Below are positions 8,757 through 16,369 of a stretch of 64,000 nt of DNA, piece by piece. Source of the stretch: Qipengyuania_B thermophila. Its GTDB lineage: Bacteria > Pseudomonadota > Alphaproteobacteria > Sphingomonadales > Sphingomonadaceae. A model generated the notes under the pieces. It saw nothing but the letters and a program-made list of their open reading frames with translations. It was not told the origin of the DNA and did not search any database. The stretch spans positions 558,001 to 622,000 of the forward strand of contig NZ_SDSI01000001.1 of assembly GCF_004153605.1 (NCBI RefSeq). The letters are read 5' to 3'. The first letter of the stretch is position 1. Every line of letters starts with the position of its first letter. A program made the position numbers and the translations under genes.

Positions 8757-8866
8757 CTCTCGCCCGGTTCTGCGCTAAGAGGACGCCGCGACCCGATGAA
8801 CCTCGTGCTTTCGTGCGGAGTTCACCAACTCGAGGCGGCTTCGTTCCGGCGGAGCCGCCTTTTTTG
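8757..8866 (+). ncRNA. possible small RNA or structured leader
   Basis: Between pyrD (leftward) and the AraC gene (rightward) is a stretch with no convincing protein. A TACAAT hexamer at 8750-8755 could be a -10 box. The following 100 bases contain a GAGTT-CACC-AACTC hairpin (8818-8831) and an alternative pairing CCTCG/CGAGG (8801-8805 with 8831-8835), and end in a strong intrinsic terminator. A promoter-like box, folded body and terminator suggest a free-standing sRNA; an attenuated leader of the AraC gene is the alternative. No good -35 is visible and I recognise no family. Confidence 0.3.
8834..8865 (+). terminator. intrinsic terminator
   Basis: GGCGGCT (8834-8840) pairs perfectly with AGCCGCC (8853-8859) across a 12-nt loop, followed at once by six T residues and a further TTT. 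It points rightward. No protein gene ends here on that strand, which is why a short RNA upstream is proposed. Confidence 0.8.
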
Positions 8867-8923
8867 TTTAGGCCGCGCCCGCAATGGATTAGTGTCACGT
8901 GCGGGGTTTGCGGGGGCGCAGCA

Positions 8924-9832
8924 TTGGCAGACGGCGATTCGGGCGCAAAAGGCGACGGCTCAGCGGAGCTGACCCGCCGTTCAAGCATCAGTCTGACCTA
9001 CCTGCCCGTCGGCGCCGAGCTGTCTCCATACATCACCACCTGCTATCATTTCCGCTGCGACGAACTGGAGGTGCACGACGTGCAGCCGGCGGCGGTGGGG
9101 CAGCTCACCGTGTTTCCGTACGGCAAGGGCTTCATGCGCTTCCGCGACGGGCGAAGCGAACCGTCTCACCGGGTGAACGTGCTCACCCCGTTCAGCGTCG
9201 CCGCGCCTTTCCACATGCGCGGACCGTTTCACGCGCTCGGGGCCGTGCTCAGCCCGCTTGGCTGGGCGTCGCTGACCGGGCTGTGCGCCGCCCGCCACGG
9301 CAACCGGCTGATGGACGCCTGCGATCTGTGGGGCGACGCCGCGCGCGATCTCGGCGACGTGGTGTGCGACCGCTACACGGCGGCCGGGGCCGATCCGCAG
9401 GAGCTGACCCGCCTCATCGGCGCCTTCATCGCCGAGCGGCTGCGCCCGATTGCGCCGGAGCACGCGCAGCTCATCCAGGCGACCAACGCCTGGCTGTCGA
9501 CCTCGCTCAATCCTCCCGTCGCCGCGCTGTACGACGCGCTGCCCTACAGCCGGCGTCAGGTGCAGCGGCTGGTGGAGCGCTTCTTCGGGCTGCCGCCACG
9601 CGCGCTGGTGCGCAAATACCGGGCCCTGCGCGCCGCGGCCTGGCTGTCCCTGCCGCAGCTTTCCGAAGAGGCCGAGGCACAGCTCAGCGAGGCGTTCTAC
9701 GACCAGTCGCACCTGATCCGCGAGATCCACCTGTTTGTCGGGCGCACGCCGGCGCGGCTGGGCGATGCGGCAACCCCCTACCTCACCGAGCTTCTCGACC
9801 TGCGGAATTTCCGCGAGATCTCGGCGATTTGA
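8924..9832 (+). CDS. AraC-family transcriptional regulator
   Basis: This is about 302 residues if translation starts at TTG 8924. The N-terminal 180 residues resemble a ligand-sensing beta-rich domain (PVGAELSPYITTCYHFR, PFHMRGPFHALGAVLSPLGW). The C-terminal region is an AraC double helix-turn-helix: PYSRRQVQRLVERFFGLPPR for the first and FYDQSHLIREIHLFVGRTPA for the second. The frame is open further upstream through the terminator hairpin at 8834, so an earlier start is unlikely. Start choice is uncertain because no ATG lies nearby. Its target may be the DUF885 gene 71 bp downstream. Confidence 0.8.
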   Translation: MADGDSGAKGDGSAELTRRSSISLTYLPVGAELSPYITTCYHFRCDELEVHDVQPAAVGQLTVFPYGKGFMRFRDGRSEPSHRVNVLTPFSVAAPFHMRGPFHALGAVLSPLGWASLTGLCAARHGNRLMDACDLWGDAARDLGDVVCDRYTAAGADPQELTRLIGAFIAERLRPIAPEHAQLIQATNAWLSTSLNPPVAALYDALPYSRRQVQRLVERFFGLPPRALVRKYRALRAAAWLSLPQLSEEAEAQLSEAFYDQSHLIREIHLFVGRTPARLGDAATPYLTELLDLRNFREISAI

Positions 9833-9903
9833 CAGGGGCTGGCGGACGGGGCCAAATGCCGGCCCGCTTCACCTTCTTCGCCCTGCAAAGGATTGTACCG
9901 CCC

Positions 9904-11718
9904 ATGCCAGCACGATCGCTGCTCCTGTGCACCGCCGCCGCCATGCTCGCCGCCTGCGCAACGGTGCCCGCGCCCCAGGCCGCAGCGCCCCGGCCCGTGG
10001 CCGCGGCTCCCGTCGAGGCGCCGCAGCGGGCGATCAACGCCCTGTTCGAGGACTATGACCGGGCGCAGCTCGCCCTGTCGCCGGTGTCGCGCGCCTACCG
10101 GGGAATCCGCGACGACGACTACGGCCGGTGGGACGAATACACCCGGGCCGCGGACGAGCGCCGCGATGCGCTGCTTCAGGACACGGCGGCCCGGATGCGG
10201 GCGCAGTTCGATCCGGCAACCCTGCCCGAGGCGGACGCCCTTTCGTGGCGGCTGTTCGACGCCATGGCCCGCCGGTCGGCCAGTCTCGTCCCGTTTCGCG
10301 AGTACGGCTACATCTTCGACCAGATGAACGGGCAGCAGAGCCAGTTGCCGGCGTTCCTCATCAACATCCACTCCGTCGGCGACGCTGCGCAGGCGCGCGC
10401 CTATGTGAGCCGCATCGCCGGGCTTGGCACCGCGCTGGACCAGCTTGCCGCCGAGTCGCGGCGCCGCGCGGACGCCGGGGTGATGCCGCCGCGCTGGGTC
10501 TATGCCCACGTCCTGTCGGACATCCGCAACCTGCTGGACGCGGGCGACGGGAACGCCGTTCTCACCGACTTTTCGGGCAAGGTCGACCGGCTTGACCTGC
10601 CGGCGGCCGAGAAGAGCCGGTTGAAGGCGGCGGCCGTGGCGGCGTGGAACGCCCAGGCGCGTCCGGCCTACGAGCGTCTGCGCGCCGAGATGGAACGGCA
10701 GCAGGCGCTGGCCGGGACCGATGACGGCGTCTGGCGGTTCCCGCGCGGCGGTGAATATTACAGTGCGCTGCTCGCCAGCTACACCACGACCGACCTCACC
10801 GCCGACCAGATCCACCAGCTCGGCCTGGACGAGGTGGCGCGCATCCACGCCGCCATGCGGGCGATCATGCAGCAGGTCGGCTATCGCGGCACGCTGCAGC
10901 AGTTCTTCGAGTACACCCGCACCGATCCACGCTTCTATCACACCAGCCGCGAGGCCTATCTCGCGGATGTCGACCGGGTGATGGCGGCCATGACGGCGCG
11001 GCTGCCCGACTACTTCGCCACCCTGCCCACGCATCCGCTCGAGGTGCGGCCGGTCGAGGCCTTCCGCGAACGTTCCGCCGGCAAGGCCTTCTACTCCCGC
11101 CCGGCGCCCGACGGCTCGCGGCCGGGCATCTACTACGTCAATCTCTACAATCTGCGCGACATGTCGAGGAACGAGCTGGAAGCGCTCGCCTATCACGAGG
11201 GGGTGCCGGGCCACCACCTCCAGCTCTCGATCCAGACGGCGCTCGGCGAGGTGCCGCCGTTCCGGCGCTTCGGCGGCGTGACGGTCTACTCCGAAGGCTG
11301 GGGCCTGTATTCCGAGGAACTGGGCAAGGACATGGGGTTCTACACCGACCCCTACTCCGACTTTGGCCGGCTCGGCATGGAGCTGTGGCGCGCCGCGCGG
11401 CTGGTGGTCGACACCGGCATTCACCACAAGCGCTGGAGCCGCGAACAGGCGATCCGCTACCTTGCCGACAACACTCCCAACCCGCCGGGCGACATCGAGA
11501 AGGCGATCGAACGCTACATCGTCTATCCGGGACAGGCGACCGCCTACACCATCGGCAAGCTTGAGATCATGGCCCTGCGCGAACGCGCACGCCGCGAACT
11601 CGGGCCACGGTTCAACATCAAGGGGTTCCACGACGCCGTGCTGCTCAGCGGACCGGTGCCGCTCGACATCCTGCGCGAGAATGTCGACCGGTGGATCGCG
11701 GCGCAGCGCGCCCGCTGA
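9904..11718 (+). CDS. DUF885 family metallopeptidase-like lipoprotein
   Basis: This 604-residue protein has a signal sequence with lipobox LAAC, so it is an envelope lipoprotein. The DUF885 domain fills the rest. It carries the gluzincin-like motif YHEGVPGHHLQ, with EGWGLYSEELG downstream supplying the third ligand glutamate, and YPGQATAYTIGKLEI near the end, all family hallmarks. It is probably a zinc carboxypeptidase or oligopeptidase of unknown substrate. The AAAGGA Shine-Dalgarno sits somewhat far (12 bases) from ATG 9904. It runs in the same direction as the AraC gene but is probably separately expressed. Confidence 0.87.
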   Translation: MPARSLLLCTAAAMLAACATVPAPQAAAPRPVAAAPVEAPQRAINALFEDYDRAQLALSPVSRAYRGIRDDDYGRWDEYTRAADERRDALLQDTAARMRAQFDPATLPEADALSWRLFDAMARRSASLVPFREYGYIFDQMNGQQSQLPAFLINIHSVGDAAQARAYVSRIAGLGTALDQLAAESRRRADAGVMPPRWVYAHVLSDIRNLLDAGDGNAVLTDFSGKVDRLDLPAAEKSRLKAAAVAAWNAQARPAYERLRAEMERQQALAGTDDGVWRFPRGGEYYSALLASYTTTDLTADQIHQLGLDEVARIHAAMRAIMQQVGYRGTLQQFFEYTRTDPRFYHTSREAYLADVDRVMAAMTARLPDYFATLPTHPLEVRPVEAFRERSAGKAFYSRPAPDGSRPGIYYVNLYNLRDMSRNELEALAYHEGVPGHHLQLSIQTALGEVPPFRRFGGVTVYSEGWGLYSEELGKDMGFYTDPYSDFGRLGMELWRAARLVVDTGIHHKRWSREQAIRYLADNTPNPPGDIEKAIERYIVYPGQATAYTIGKLEIMALRERARRELGPRFNIKGFHDAVLLSGPVPLDILRENVDRWIAAQRAR

Positions 11719-11803
11719 CCTCCACGACAACATGCTAACGACTCGCAACAGGCGGCGGCGAGTTGAAAGGAGGATGCGGCGCGCATAGATGCGAAGCGGA
11801 ACG

Positions 11804-11816
11804 AATTGGTCCGATT
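11804..11816. promoter_or_regulatory. candidate Rrf2 operator before the suf operon
   Basis: AATTGGTCCGATT is a near-perfect dyad (AATTGG and AATCGG half-sites around one base) ending five bases before the start codon of the Rrf2 regulator. Rrf2/IscR-type proteins usually autoregulate from such sites. The position would also block translation initiation if it acted at the RNA level. The assignment rests on symmetry and position only. Confidence 0.4.
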
Positions 11817-11821
11817 AGCTC

Positions 11822-12241
11822 ATGCGCCTGTCCAACCTCTGCGATTACGCCGTCGTCACCATGTCGGCCGCCGCCCGCCACTGCGGCGGTGTGCGGGTGT
11901 CGGCGGCCGCGCTGGCGCGCGAGACCGGCCTGCCGCCACCCACCGTGCAGAAGGTGGTGAGCCGCCTCACCGCCGCGGGTCTGCTGCGCGGCACCCGCGG
12001 GGCGGGAGGCGGGTTGCAGCTCGGGCGGCCGGCGGCGGCGATCACGCTGGCCGACATCGTCGAGGCGGTGGAAGGCCCGATCGTCCTCACCCCTTGCGCC
12101 GCCGGCGGTCAGTGCGGCTTCGACCATGCCTGCACCGTGCGCCCGCACTGGCCGATCGTGAATGCGGCGATGCGCGATGCGCTCGCAGGGATCAGCCTGG
12201 TGACGCTGGCCCGGGCGCCGGAAACACGGGAAACGACATGA
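11822..12241 (+). CDS. Rrf2-family Fe-S cluster regulator of the suf operon
   Basis: This 139-residue winged-helix regulator starts MRLSNLCDYAVVTM, as SUF-associated Rrf2 proteins do. The recognition helix region is ETGLPPPTVQKVVSRL. The beta-wing TRGAGGGLQLGRP and three cysteines (92, 98, 104 in PCAAGGQCGFDHAC) can ligate a [2Fe-2S] cluster, as in IscR. It should sense cluster or iron status and control the operon it heads. Its stop overlaps the sufB ATG (ATGA). The start lacks a clear Shine-Dalgarno sequence. The AGGAGG at 11768-11773 belongs to an ATG at 11774 that opens no useful frame. Confidence 0.93.
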   Translation: MRLSNLCDYAVVTMSAAARHCGGVRVSAAALARETGLPPPTVQKVVSRLTAAGLLRGTRGAGGGLQLGRPAAAITLADIVEAVEGPIVLTPCAAGGQCGFDHACTVRPHWPIVNAAMRDALAGISLVTLARAPETRETT

Positions 12242-13737
12242 CCGATCACGCGACACTGGACGTCCCCCGCGAGGAAATGGACGCCGCGGCACGCGCCGCC
12301 GCCGCGCGCGTCGCCGAATACGAGCACGGCTGGTCGAGCGAGATCGAGACCGAGTTCGCACCCAAGGGACTCACCGAGGACACAGTGCGCTACATCTCGG
12401 CCAAGAAGGGCGAGCCGGAATGGCTGCTCGACTGGCGGCTGAAGGCGTTCCGCCTGTGGCAGACGATGGACGCGCCCAACTGGGCCAAGCTGAACGTCGC
12501 GCCGATCGACTATCAGGACGCCTATTACTACGCGGAGCCGAAGAAGAAGCCGGAACTCGACAGCCTCGATGCGCTCGATCCCGCCATCAAGGCGGTGTAC
12601 GACAAGCTGGGCATCCCGCTGGCGGAGCAGGAGGTGCTCGCCGGGGTGAAGGGCGCGCGCAAGGTCGCGGTGGACGCGGTGTTCGACAGCGTGTCCGTCG
12701 CGACCACCTTCCGCGAGGAGCTGGAGTCCGCCGGCGTCATCTTCCGCTCGATCAGCGAAGCGGTGCGCGAATATCCCGATCTGGTGCGCCGCTGGCTCGG
12801 CCGCGTCGTGCCGATGCACGACAACTTCTTCGCCACGCTCAACAGCGCGGTCTTTTCCGACGGCACCTTCGTCTACATCCCCGAAGGGGTGCGTTGCCCG
12901 ATGGAGCTGTCCACCTATTTCCGCATCAATGCGGAAAATACCGGCCAGTTCGAACGCACGCTGATCGTTGCCGAGAGGGGCAGCTACGTCAGCTACCTCG
13001 AAGGCTGCACCGCGCCGATGCGCGACGAGAATCAGCTGCACGCCGCTGTCGTCGAGCTGGTCGCGCTGGAGGATGCGGAGATCAAGTACTCCACCGTGCA
13101 GAACTGGTATCCGGGCGATGCCGAGGGCAAGGGCGGCATCTACAACTTCGTCACCAAACGCGGCCTGTGCCAGGGCGCGCGGTCAAAGATCAGCTGGACG
13201 CAGGTCGAGACCGGCAGCGCGGTGACGTGGAAGTATCCCTCCTGCGTGCTCAACGGCGAGGACTCCGTAGGCGAGTTTTACTCGGTCGCGGTGACGAACA
13301 ACCACCAGCAGGCGGACACCGGTACCAAGATGGTTCACAACGCGCCCGGCACCCGTTCCACCATCATCTCCAAGGGCATCTCCGCGGGCAAGTCGAACAA
13401 CACCTATCGCGGCCTTGTCCGCATGGGCCCCAACGCGGAGAACGCGCGCAATTTCACCCAGTGCGATAGCCTGTTGCTGGGCGAGCGGTGCGGGGCGCAC
13501 ACCGTGCCCTACATCGAGGTGAAGAACCCGTCGGCCACCATCGAGCACGAGGCGACCACCAGCAAGATCAGCGACGACCAGCTGTTCTACGCCCAGCAGC
13601 GCGGGCTGGGGACGGAAGAAGCGGTCGCCCTCATCGTCAACGGCTTCGCCCGCGAAGTGCTGAAGGAGCTGCCGATGGAGTTCGCGGTGGAAGCGCAGAA
13701 GCTGCTGGCGATTTCGCTTGAGGGGAGCGTGGGGTGA
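12238..13737 (+). CDS. sufB: Fe-S assembly scaffold SufB
   Basis: This 499-residue subunit of the SufBC2D scaffold builds nascent Fe-S clusters in the cytoplasm. The beta-helix core shows family blocks such as FVYIPEGVRCPMELSTYFRI, the EGCTAP cysteine segment, TKRGLCQG, and NARNFTQCDSLLLGERCGAHT, which contains the cysteines proposed to take sulfur from SufS/SufE. The C-terminal helical end interacts with SufC. Length is normal. It is translationally coupled to the Rrf2 gene and followed by an inserted DUF559 gene before sufC. Confidence 0.97.
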   Translation: MTDHATLDVPREEMDAAARAAAARVAEYEHGWSSEIETEFAPKGLTEDTVRYISAKKGEPEWLLDWRLKAFRLWQTMDAPNWAKLNVAPIDYQDAYYYAEPKKKPELDSLDALDPAIKAVYDKLGIPLAEQEVLAGVKGARKVAVDAVFDSVSVATTFREELESAGVIFRSISEAVREYPDLVRRWLGRVVPMHDNFFATLNSAVFSDGTFVYIPEGVRCPMELSTYFRINAENTGQFERTLIVAERGSYVSYLEGCTAPMRDENQLHAAVVELVALEDAEIKYSTVQNWYPGDAEGKGGIYNFVTKRGLCQGARSKISWTQVETGSAVTWKYPSCVLNGEDSVGEFYSVAVTNNHQQADTGTKMVHNAPGTRSTIISKGISAGKSNNTYRGLVRMGPNAENARNFTQCDSLLLGERCGAHTVPYIEVKNPSATIEHEATTSKISDDQLFYAQQRGLGTEEAVALIVNGFAREVLKELPMEFAVEAQKLLAISLEGSVG

Positions 13738-13754
13738 GGGTCGGCGCGTCGCGA

Positions 13755-13790
13755 ACCCCTCCCCTTCAGGAAAGGGGCAAGGGGTGGGGC
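13755..13790. repeat. C/G-rich palindromic repeat before DUF559 copy 1
   Basis: CCCCTCCCCTTCAG is followed by a G-rich complement (AAAGGGG...GGGGTGGGG), making an imperfect hairpin directly before the ATG of the DUF559 gene. A sister copy (CCCCTCCCCT-GA-AGGGGAGGGG) lies inside the same gene at about 14138-14159. Repeats of this kind are dispersed in many alphaproteobacterial genomes. Confidence 0.6.
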
Positions 13791-14672
13791 ATGTCAAGGG
13801 ACACGCTCGCCGTGCTGCAAGAGCGCGCGCGCGCAATGCGCAACAATCCCACGGAACCAGAGAAGCGGCTGTGGCGGCATCTGTCGAATGGCCAGCTCGG
13901 GGGCCACAAGTTCCGCCGGCAGGAGGTCATTGGGCATAGGATCGCCGATTTCGCGTGCCCGGTCGCAAAGGTGGTCGTTGAAGTCGACGGCGACGCGCAT
14001 GATGCGGATGACGATGCTGTCCGCGACGACCGGCTCGAAGCGTTCGGCTATCGTGTCGTGCATGTGAGCAACGCGGACGTGATGAACAACATGGAAGGCG
14101 TGCTGGAGCGTATCCGGCAGGCTCTTCCCCACCCCGACCCCTCCCCTGAAGGGGAGGGGCTTGCACGGACCACCCTCCGCCTCCGCTCCCCCGGCGAGCA
14201 CTCCACCGCCCCCGCGCTCAAGAAAAAGGGTCGCGGGTGGGAGATTTCGGAGTCGCGCCTCGACGCGCTGCACGAACGCGCGCGGGAGATGCGGCGGCAT
14301 TCCTCGGACGCGCACAAGGCGCTGGCCGCGCGTTTCGCCAAGGCGGACCTTGGGCGCTACACCTTCAAGCGGCACGCCGTCGTCGGCAGCGCGATCGTCG
14401 ACTTCAACTGCCACAACCTCGGCATGGCCATCGCCATCGACGAGGAGGAGCAGGACGACGCCATCGCCCGGCGCCGCGACAGGAGCCTGGAGGCGGTCGG
14501 CATCCGCGTCATGCGCCTCAAGGCCAGCGACATCCTGACCAACATCGACGCGGTTCTGGCGCGGATCACCGCCGGCATGCGGCTCCGCATCGCCGACAAG
14601 AAGGAAGCGGCACGGGCGCATCGCGACGCCACCCCGCGCCAGACCTACAACCGTCGAGAGGCGCGGCAGTGA
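13791..14672 (+). CDS. tandem DUF559 endonuclease-like protein inside the suf operon
   Basis: The 293 residues hold two DUF559 (Vsr-like, PD-(D/E)xK fold) units joined by a low-complexity linker (about residues 113-150). Unit 1 (1-112) keeps the catalytic pattern IADF then VEVDG (Asp53, Glu64). In unit 2 (about 150-255) the matching Glu is replaced by Ala (IVDF then AIAIDEE; Asp204, Ala215), so unit 2 is probably inactive. Each unit follows a C/G-rich palindrome, and the residues just before each (GKGWGMS, GRGWEIS) are similar, so repeat and gene seem to have been duplicated together. It has no known role in Fe-S assembly. An in-frame start at 13734 would translate the repeat and is less likely. 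Confidence 0.8.
   Translation: MSRDTLAVLQERARAMRNNPTEPEKRLWRHLSNGQLGGHKFRRQEVIGHRIADFACPVAKVVVEVDGDAHDADDDAVRDDRLEAFGYRVVHVSNADVMNNMEGVLERIRQALPHPDPSPEGEGLARTTLRLRSPGEHSTAPALKKKGRGWEISESRLDALHERAREMRRHSSDAHKALAARFAKADLGRYTFKRHAVVGSAIVDFNCHNLGMAIAIDEEEQDDAIARRRDRSLEAVGIRVMRLKASDILTNIDAVLARITAGMRLRIADKKEAARAHRDATPRQTYNRREARQ
14138..14159. repeat. palindromic repeat within the DUF559 gene
   Basis: CCCCTCCCCT-GA-AGGGGAGGGG is a near-perfect hairpin located between the two DUF559 units. It is translated in frame as part of the linker (HPDPSPEGEG), showing that the repeat became coding. Confidence 0.7.
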
Positions 14673-14694
14673 TGCCACCTTTCCGCCCCCACTC

Positions 14695-14783
14695 CGTCAT
14701 ACCGGACTTGATCCGGGATCCCGCTTTTCTTTCTTCCTGCGCCGTACAAGGCAGCGGGACCCCGGATCGGGTCCGGGGTGACG
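14695..14783. repeat. long palindromic intergenic repeat between DUF559 and sufC
   Basis: The left arm (14695-14725, beginning CGTCATACCGGACTTGATCC) is the near-complement of the right arm (14752-14783, ending GGATCGGGTCCGGGGTGACG), with a 26-nt centre. This is the common alphaproteobacterial REP-like palindrome. In the suf transcript it would form a very strong stem just upstream of the sufC ribosome site and could set mRNA stability or the sufB/sufC ratio. Confidence 0.85.
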
Positions 14784-14799
14784 AAACAGGTAGAATGCC

Positions 14800-15552
14800 A
14801 TGCTGACCATCGACAACCTCCACGCCGAAATCGACGGCAAGCCGATCCTGAATGGTCTTTCGCTCACCGTACAGGCGGGTGAGGTGCACGCGATCATGGG
14901 GCCGAACGGGGCCGGCAAATCCACTCTTGCCTATGTGCTTGGCGGCCGGCCGGGTTACGAGGTGACGCAAGGCAGCGTGACCTTCGCCGGGCAGGATCTG
15001 CTCGCCCTCGAACCCCACGAGCGTGCCGCCGCCGGCCTGTTTCTCGGCTTCCAGTATCCGGTCGAGATCCCCGGTGTGTCGAACGTCCAGTTCCTTCGCG
15101 AGGCGCTGAACGCGCAGCGGCGGAGCCGGGGCGAAGAGCCGCTGTCGGGCGGAGAGTTCCTGAGGCTCGCGCGCGAGAAGGCCGCCTTGCTCAACCTCGA
15201 CATGGAGATGCTCAAACGCCACGTGAACGTCGGCTTTTCGGGCGGCGAGAAGAAGCGGGCGGAGATGGTGCAGATGGGCATCCTCGACCCGCGCTTCGCC
15301 ATCCTGGACGAGACGGACAGCGGCCTCGACATCGACGCGCTGCGCGTGGTCGGCGAGGGGATCAACGCGATCATGCGCGCGCCGGCCAAGGGCGTGCTGC
15401 TGATCACGCATTACCAGCGGCTGCTCGACTATGTGCGGCCGGATTATGTCCACATCCTTTCGGGCGGGCGCATCGTGCGCAGCGGCGGGGCGGATCTTGC
15501 CCGCCGCCTCGAGGCCGAAGGGTATGACGCGGTGATGGAGCAGGCGGCATGA
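14800..15552 (+). CDS. sufC: Fe-S assembly ATPase SufC
   Basis: This 250-residue ABC-type ATPase energises the SufBC2D scaffold. Walker A is GPNGAGKST (Lys40), the signature is FSGGEKKRAEM, Walker B is FAILDETDSGLD, and the H-loop is LLITHYQRLL. Length is typical. A GGTAGA motif lies just before ATG 14800. The palindromic repeat upstream separates it from sufB, an unusual arrangement because sufB and sufC are normally adjacent. Confidence 0.97.
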   Translation: MLTIDNLHAEIDGKPILNGLSLTVQAGEVHAIMGPNGAGKSTLAYVLGGRPGYEVTQGSVTFAGQDLLALEPHERAAAGLFLGFQYPVEIPGVSNVQFLREALNAQRRSRGEEPLSGGEFLRLAREKAALLNLDMEMLKRHVNVGFSGGEKKRAEMVQMGILDPRFAILDETDSGLDIDALRVVGEGINAIMRAPAKGVLLITHYQRLLDYVRPDYVHILSGGRIVRSGGADLARRLEAEGYDAVMEQAA

Positions 15553-15598
15553 CCGTGTCATCGTCAATCGCCGGAAAGACGCCGGAGGCGGCTTGGCG

Positions 15599-16369
15599 AT
15601 GAGCGAATCCGTCATCCTCCCCACCCGCCGCGACGAGGCATGGCGCTATTCCGACACGGATGCGGTTGCGGGGATGGACCTCGGCCGCTTCGACCATTGG
15701 GACGATGTCGACGTTCCGGCCGGCGAAACGGTGCGCCGGTGCGTGGTCATTGCCGATGCCGGCGAGCCGTCCGACACTACCGAGCTGCGCCGCCTGCGCG
15801 TGCGGGTTGCGGATGGTGGACGCTGCGAGCTGTTCGTCGTGGTGTCCTCCGGCCGCCTCGGGCGGGTGGAGGTGGTCGCCATGCTGGGCGACGGCGCCCA
15901 TCTGGAACTGGGCGGCGTAACGATCGGCGGGCGCGACACCACGCGCGAAATCGTCAGCCGCGTGGCGCATGAAAAGCCGAACGGAACCAGCAATCAGGTC
16001 GTGCGCGCTGTGCACTGGGGGCGCGGCACGGGCAACTTCCTCGGCCGTATCGACGTCGCCAGCGGGGCGCAGAAGACCGATGCGGCGCAGTCGTTCCGCG
16101 GGCTCATCCTGGAACGCGGGGCGAGCGTGAACGCCGTGCCGCAGCTGGAGATCTTCGCAGATGACGTGAAATGCGCGCATGGCGCGACCGTCGGCCAGCT
16201 GGACGAGCAGGCCCGCTTCTACATGGCGGCGCGCGGGCTGCCGCCAGAGGTTGCCCGGCGATTGCTGGTGCAGGCGTTCGTCGCTGACGCATTCGTCGCG
16301 CTGGACGACGCGGACGATCGCGAACGGCTGATGCGTGTCGTGCTGGGCAAGCTGGACAGGCATCTGTGA
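15599..16369 (+). CDS. sufD: Fe-S assembly protein SufD (short form)
   Basis: This 256-residue SufB paralogue pairs with SufB and SufC in the scaffold. It has the beta-helix core and the SufD C-terminal pattern (FADDVKCAHGATVGQLDEQARFYMAARGLPPEVARRLLVQAF), including the conserved His and Cys of KCAHG. It is much shorter than the E. coli protein (423 residues), lacking the N-terminal helical domain, as in many alphaproteobacteria. ATG 15599 is preferred to TTG 15593 because GGAGG ends ten bases upstream. It overlaps sufS by one base (TGATG). Confidence 0.93.
   Translation: MSESVILPTRRDEAWRYSDTDAVAGMDLGRFDHWDDVDVPAGETVRRCVVIADAGEPSDTTELRRLRVRVADGGRCELFVVVSSGRLGRVEVVAMLGDGAHLELGGVTIGGRDTTREIVSRVAHEKPNGTSNQVVRAVHWGRGTGNFLGRIDVASGAQKTDAAQSFRGLILERGASVNAVPQLEIFADDVKCAHGATVGQLDEQARFYMAARGLPPEVARRLLVQAFVADAFVALDDADDRERLMRVVLGKLDRHL

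Noticed and set aside
9778..11748. A 656-residue open frame opposite the DUF885 gene
   Set aside because: The opposite strand has a lipobox and zinc motif; this frame has no recognisable feature.
11763..11788. AAAGGAGG followed immediately by ATG before the Rrf2 gene
   Set aside because: The spacing of zero bases and a frame that runs out of phase with the regulator make it unlikely to be a real start.
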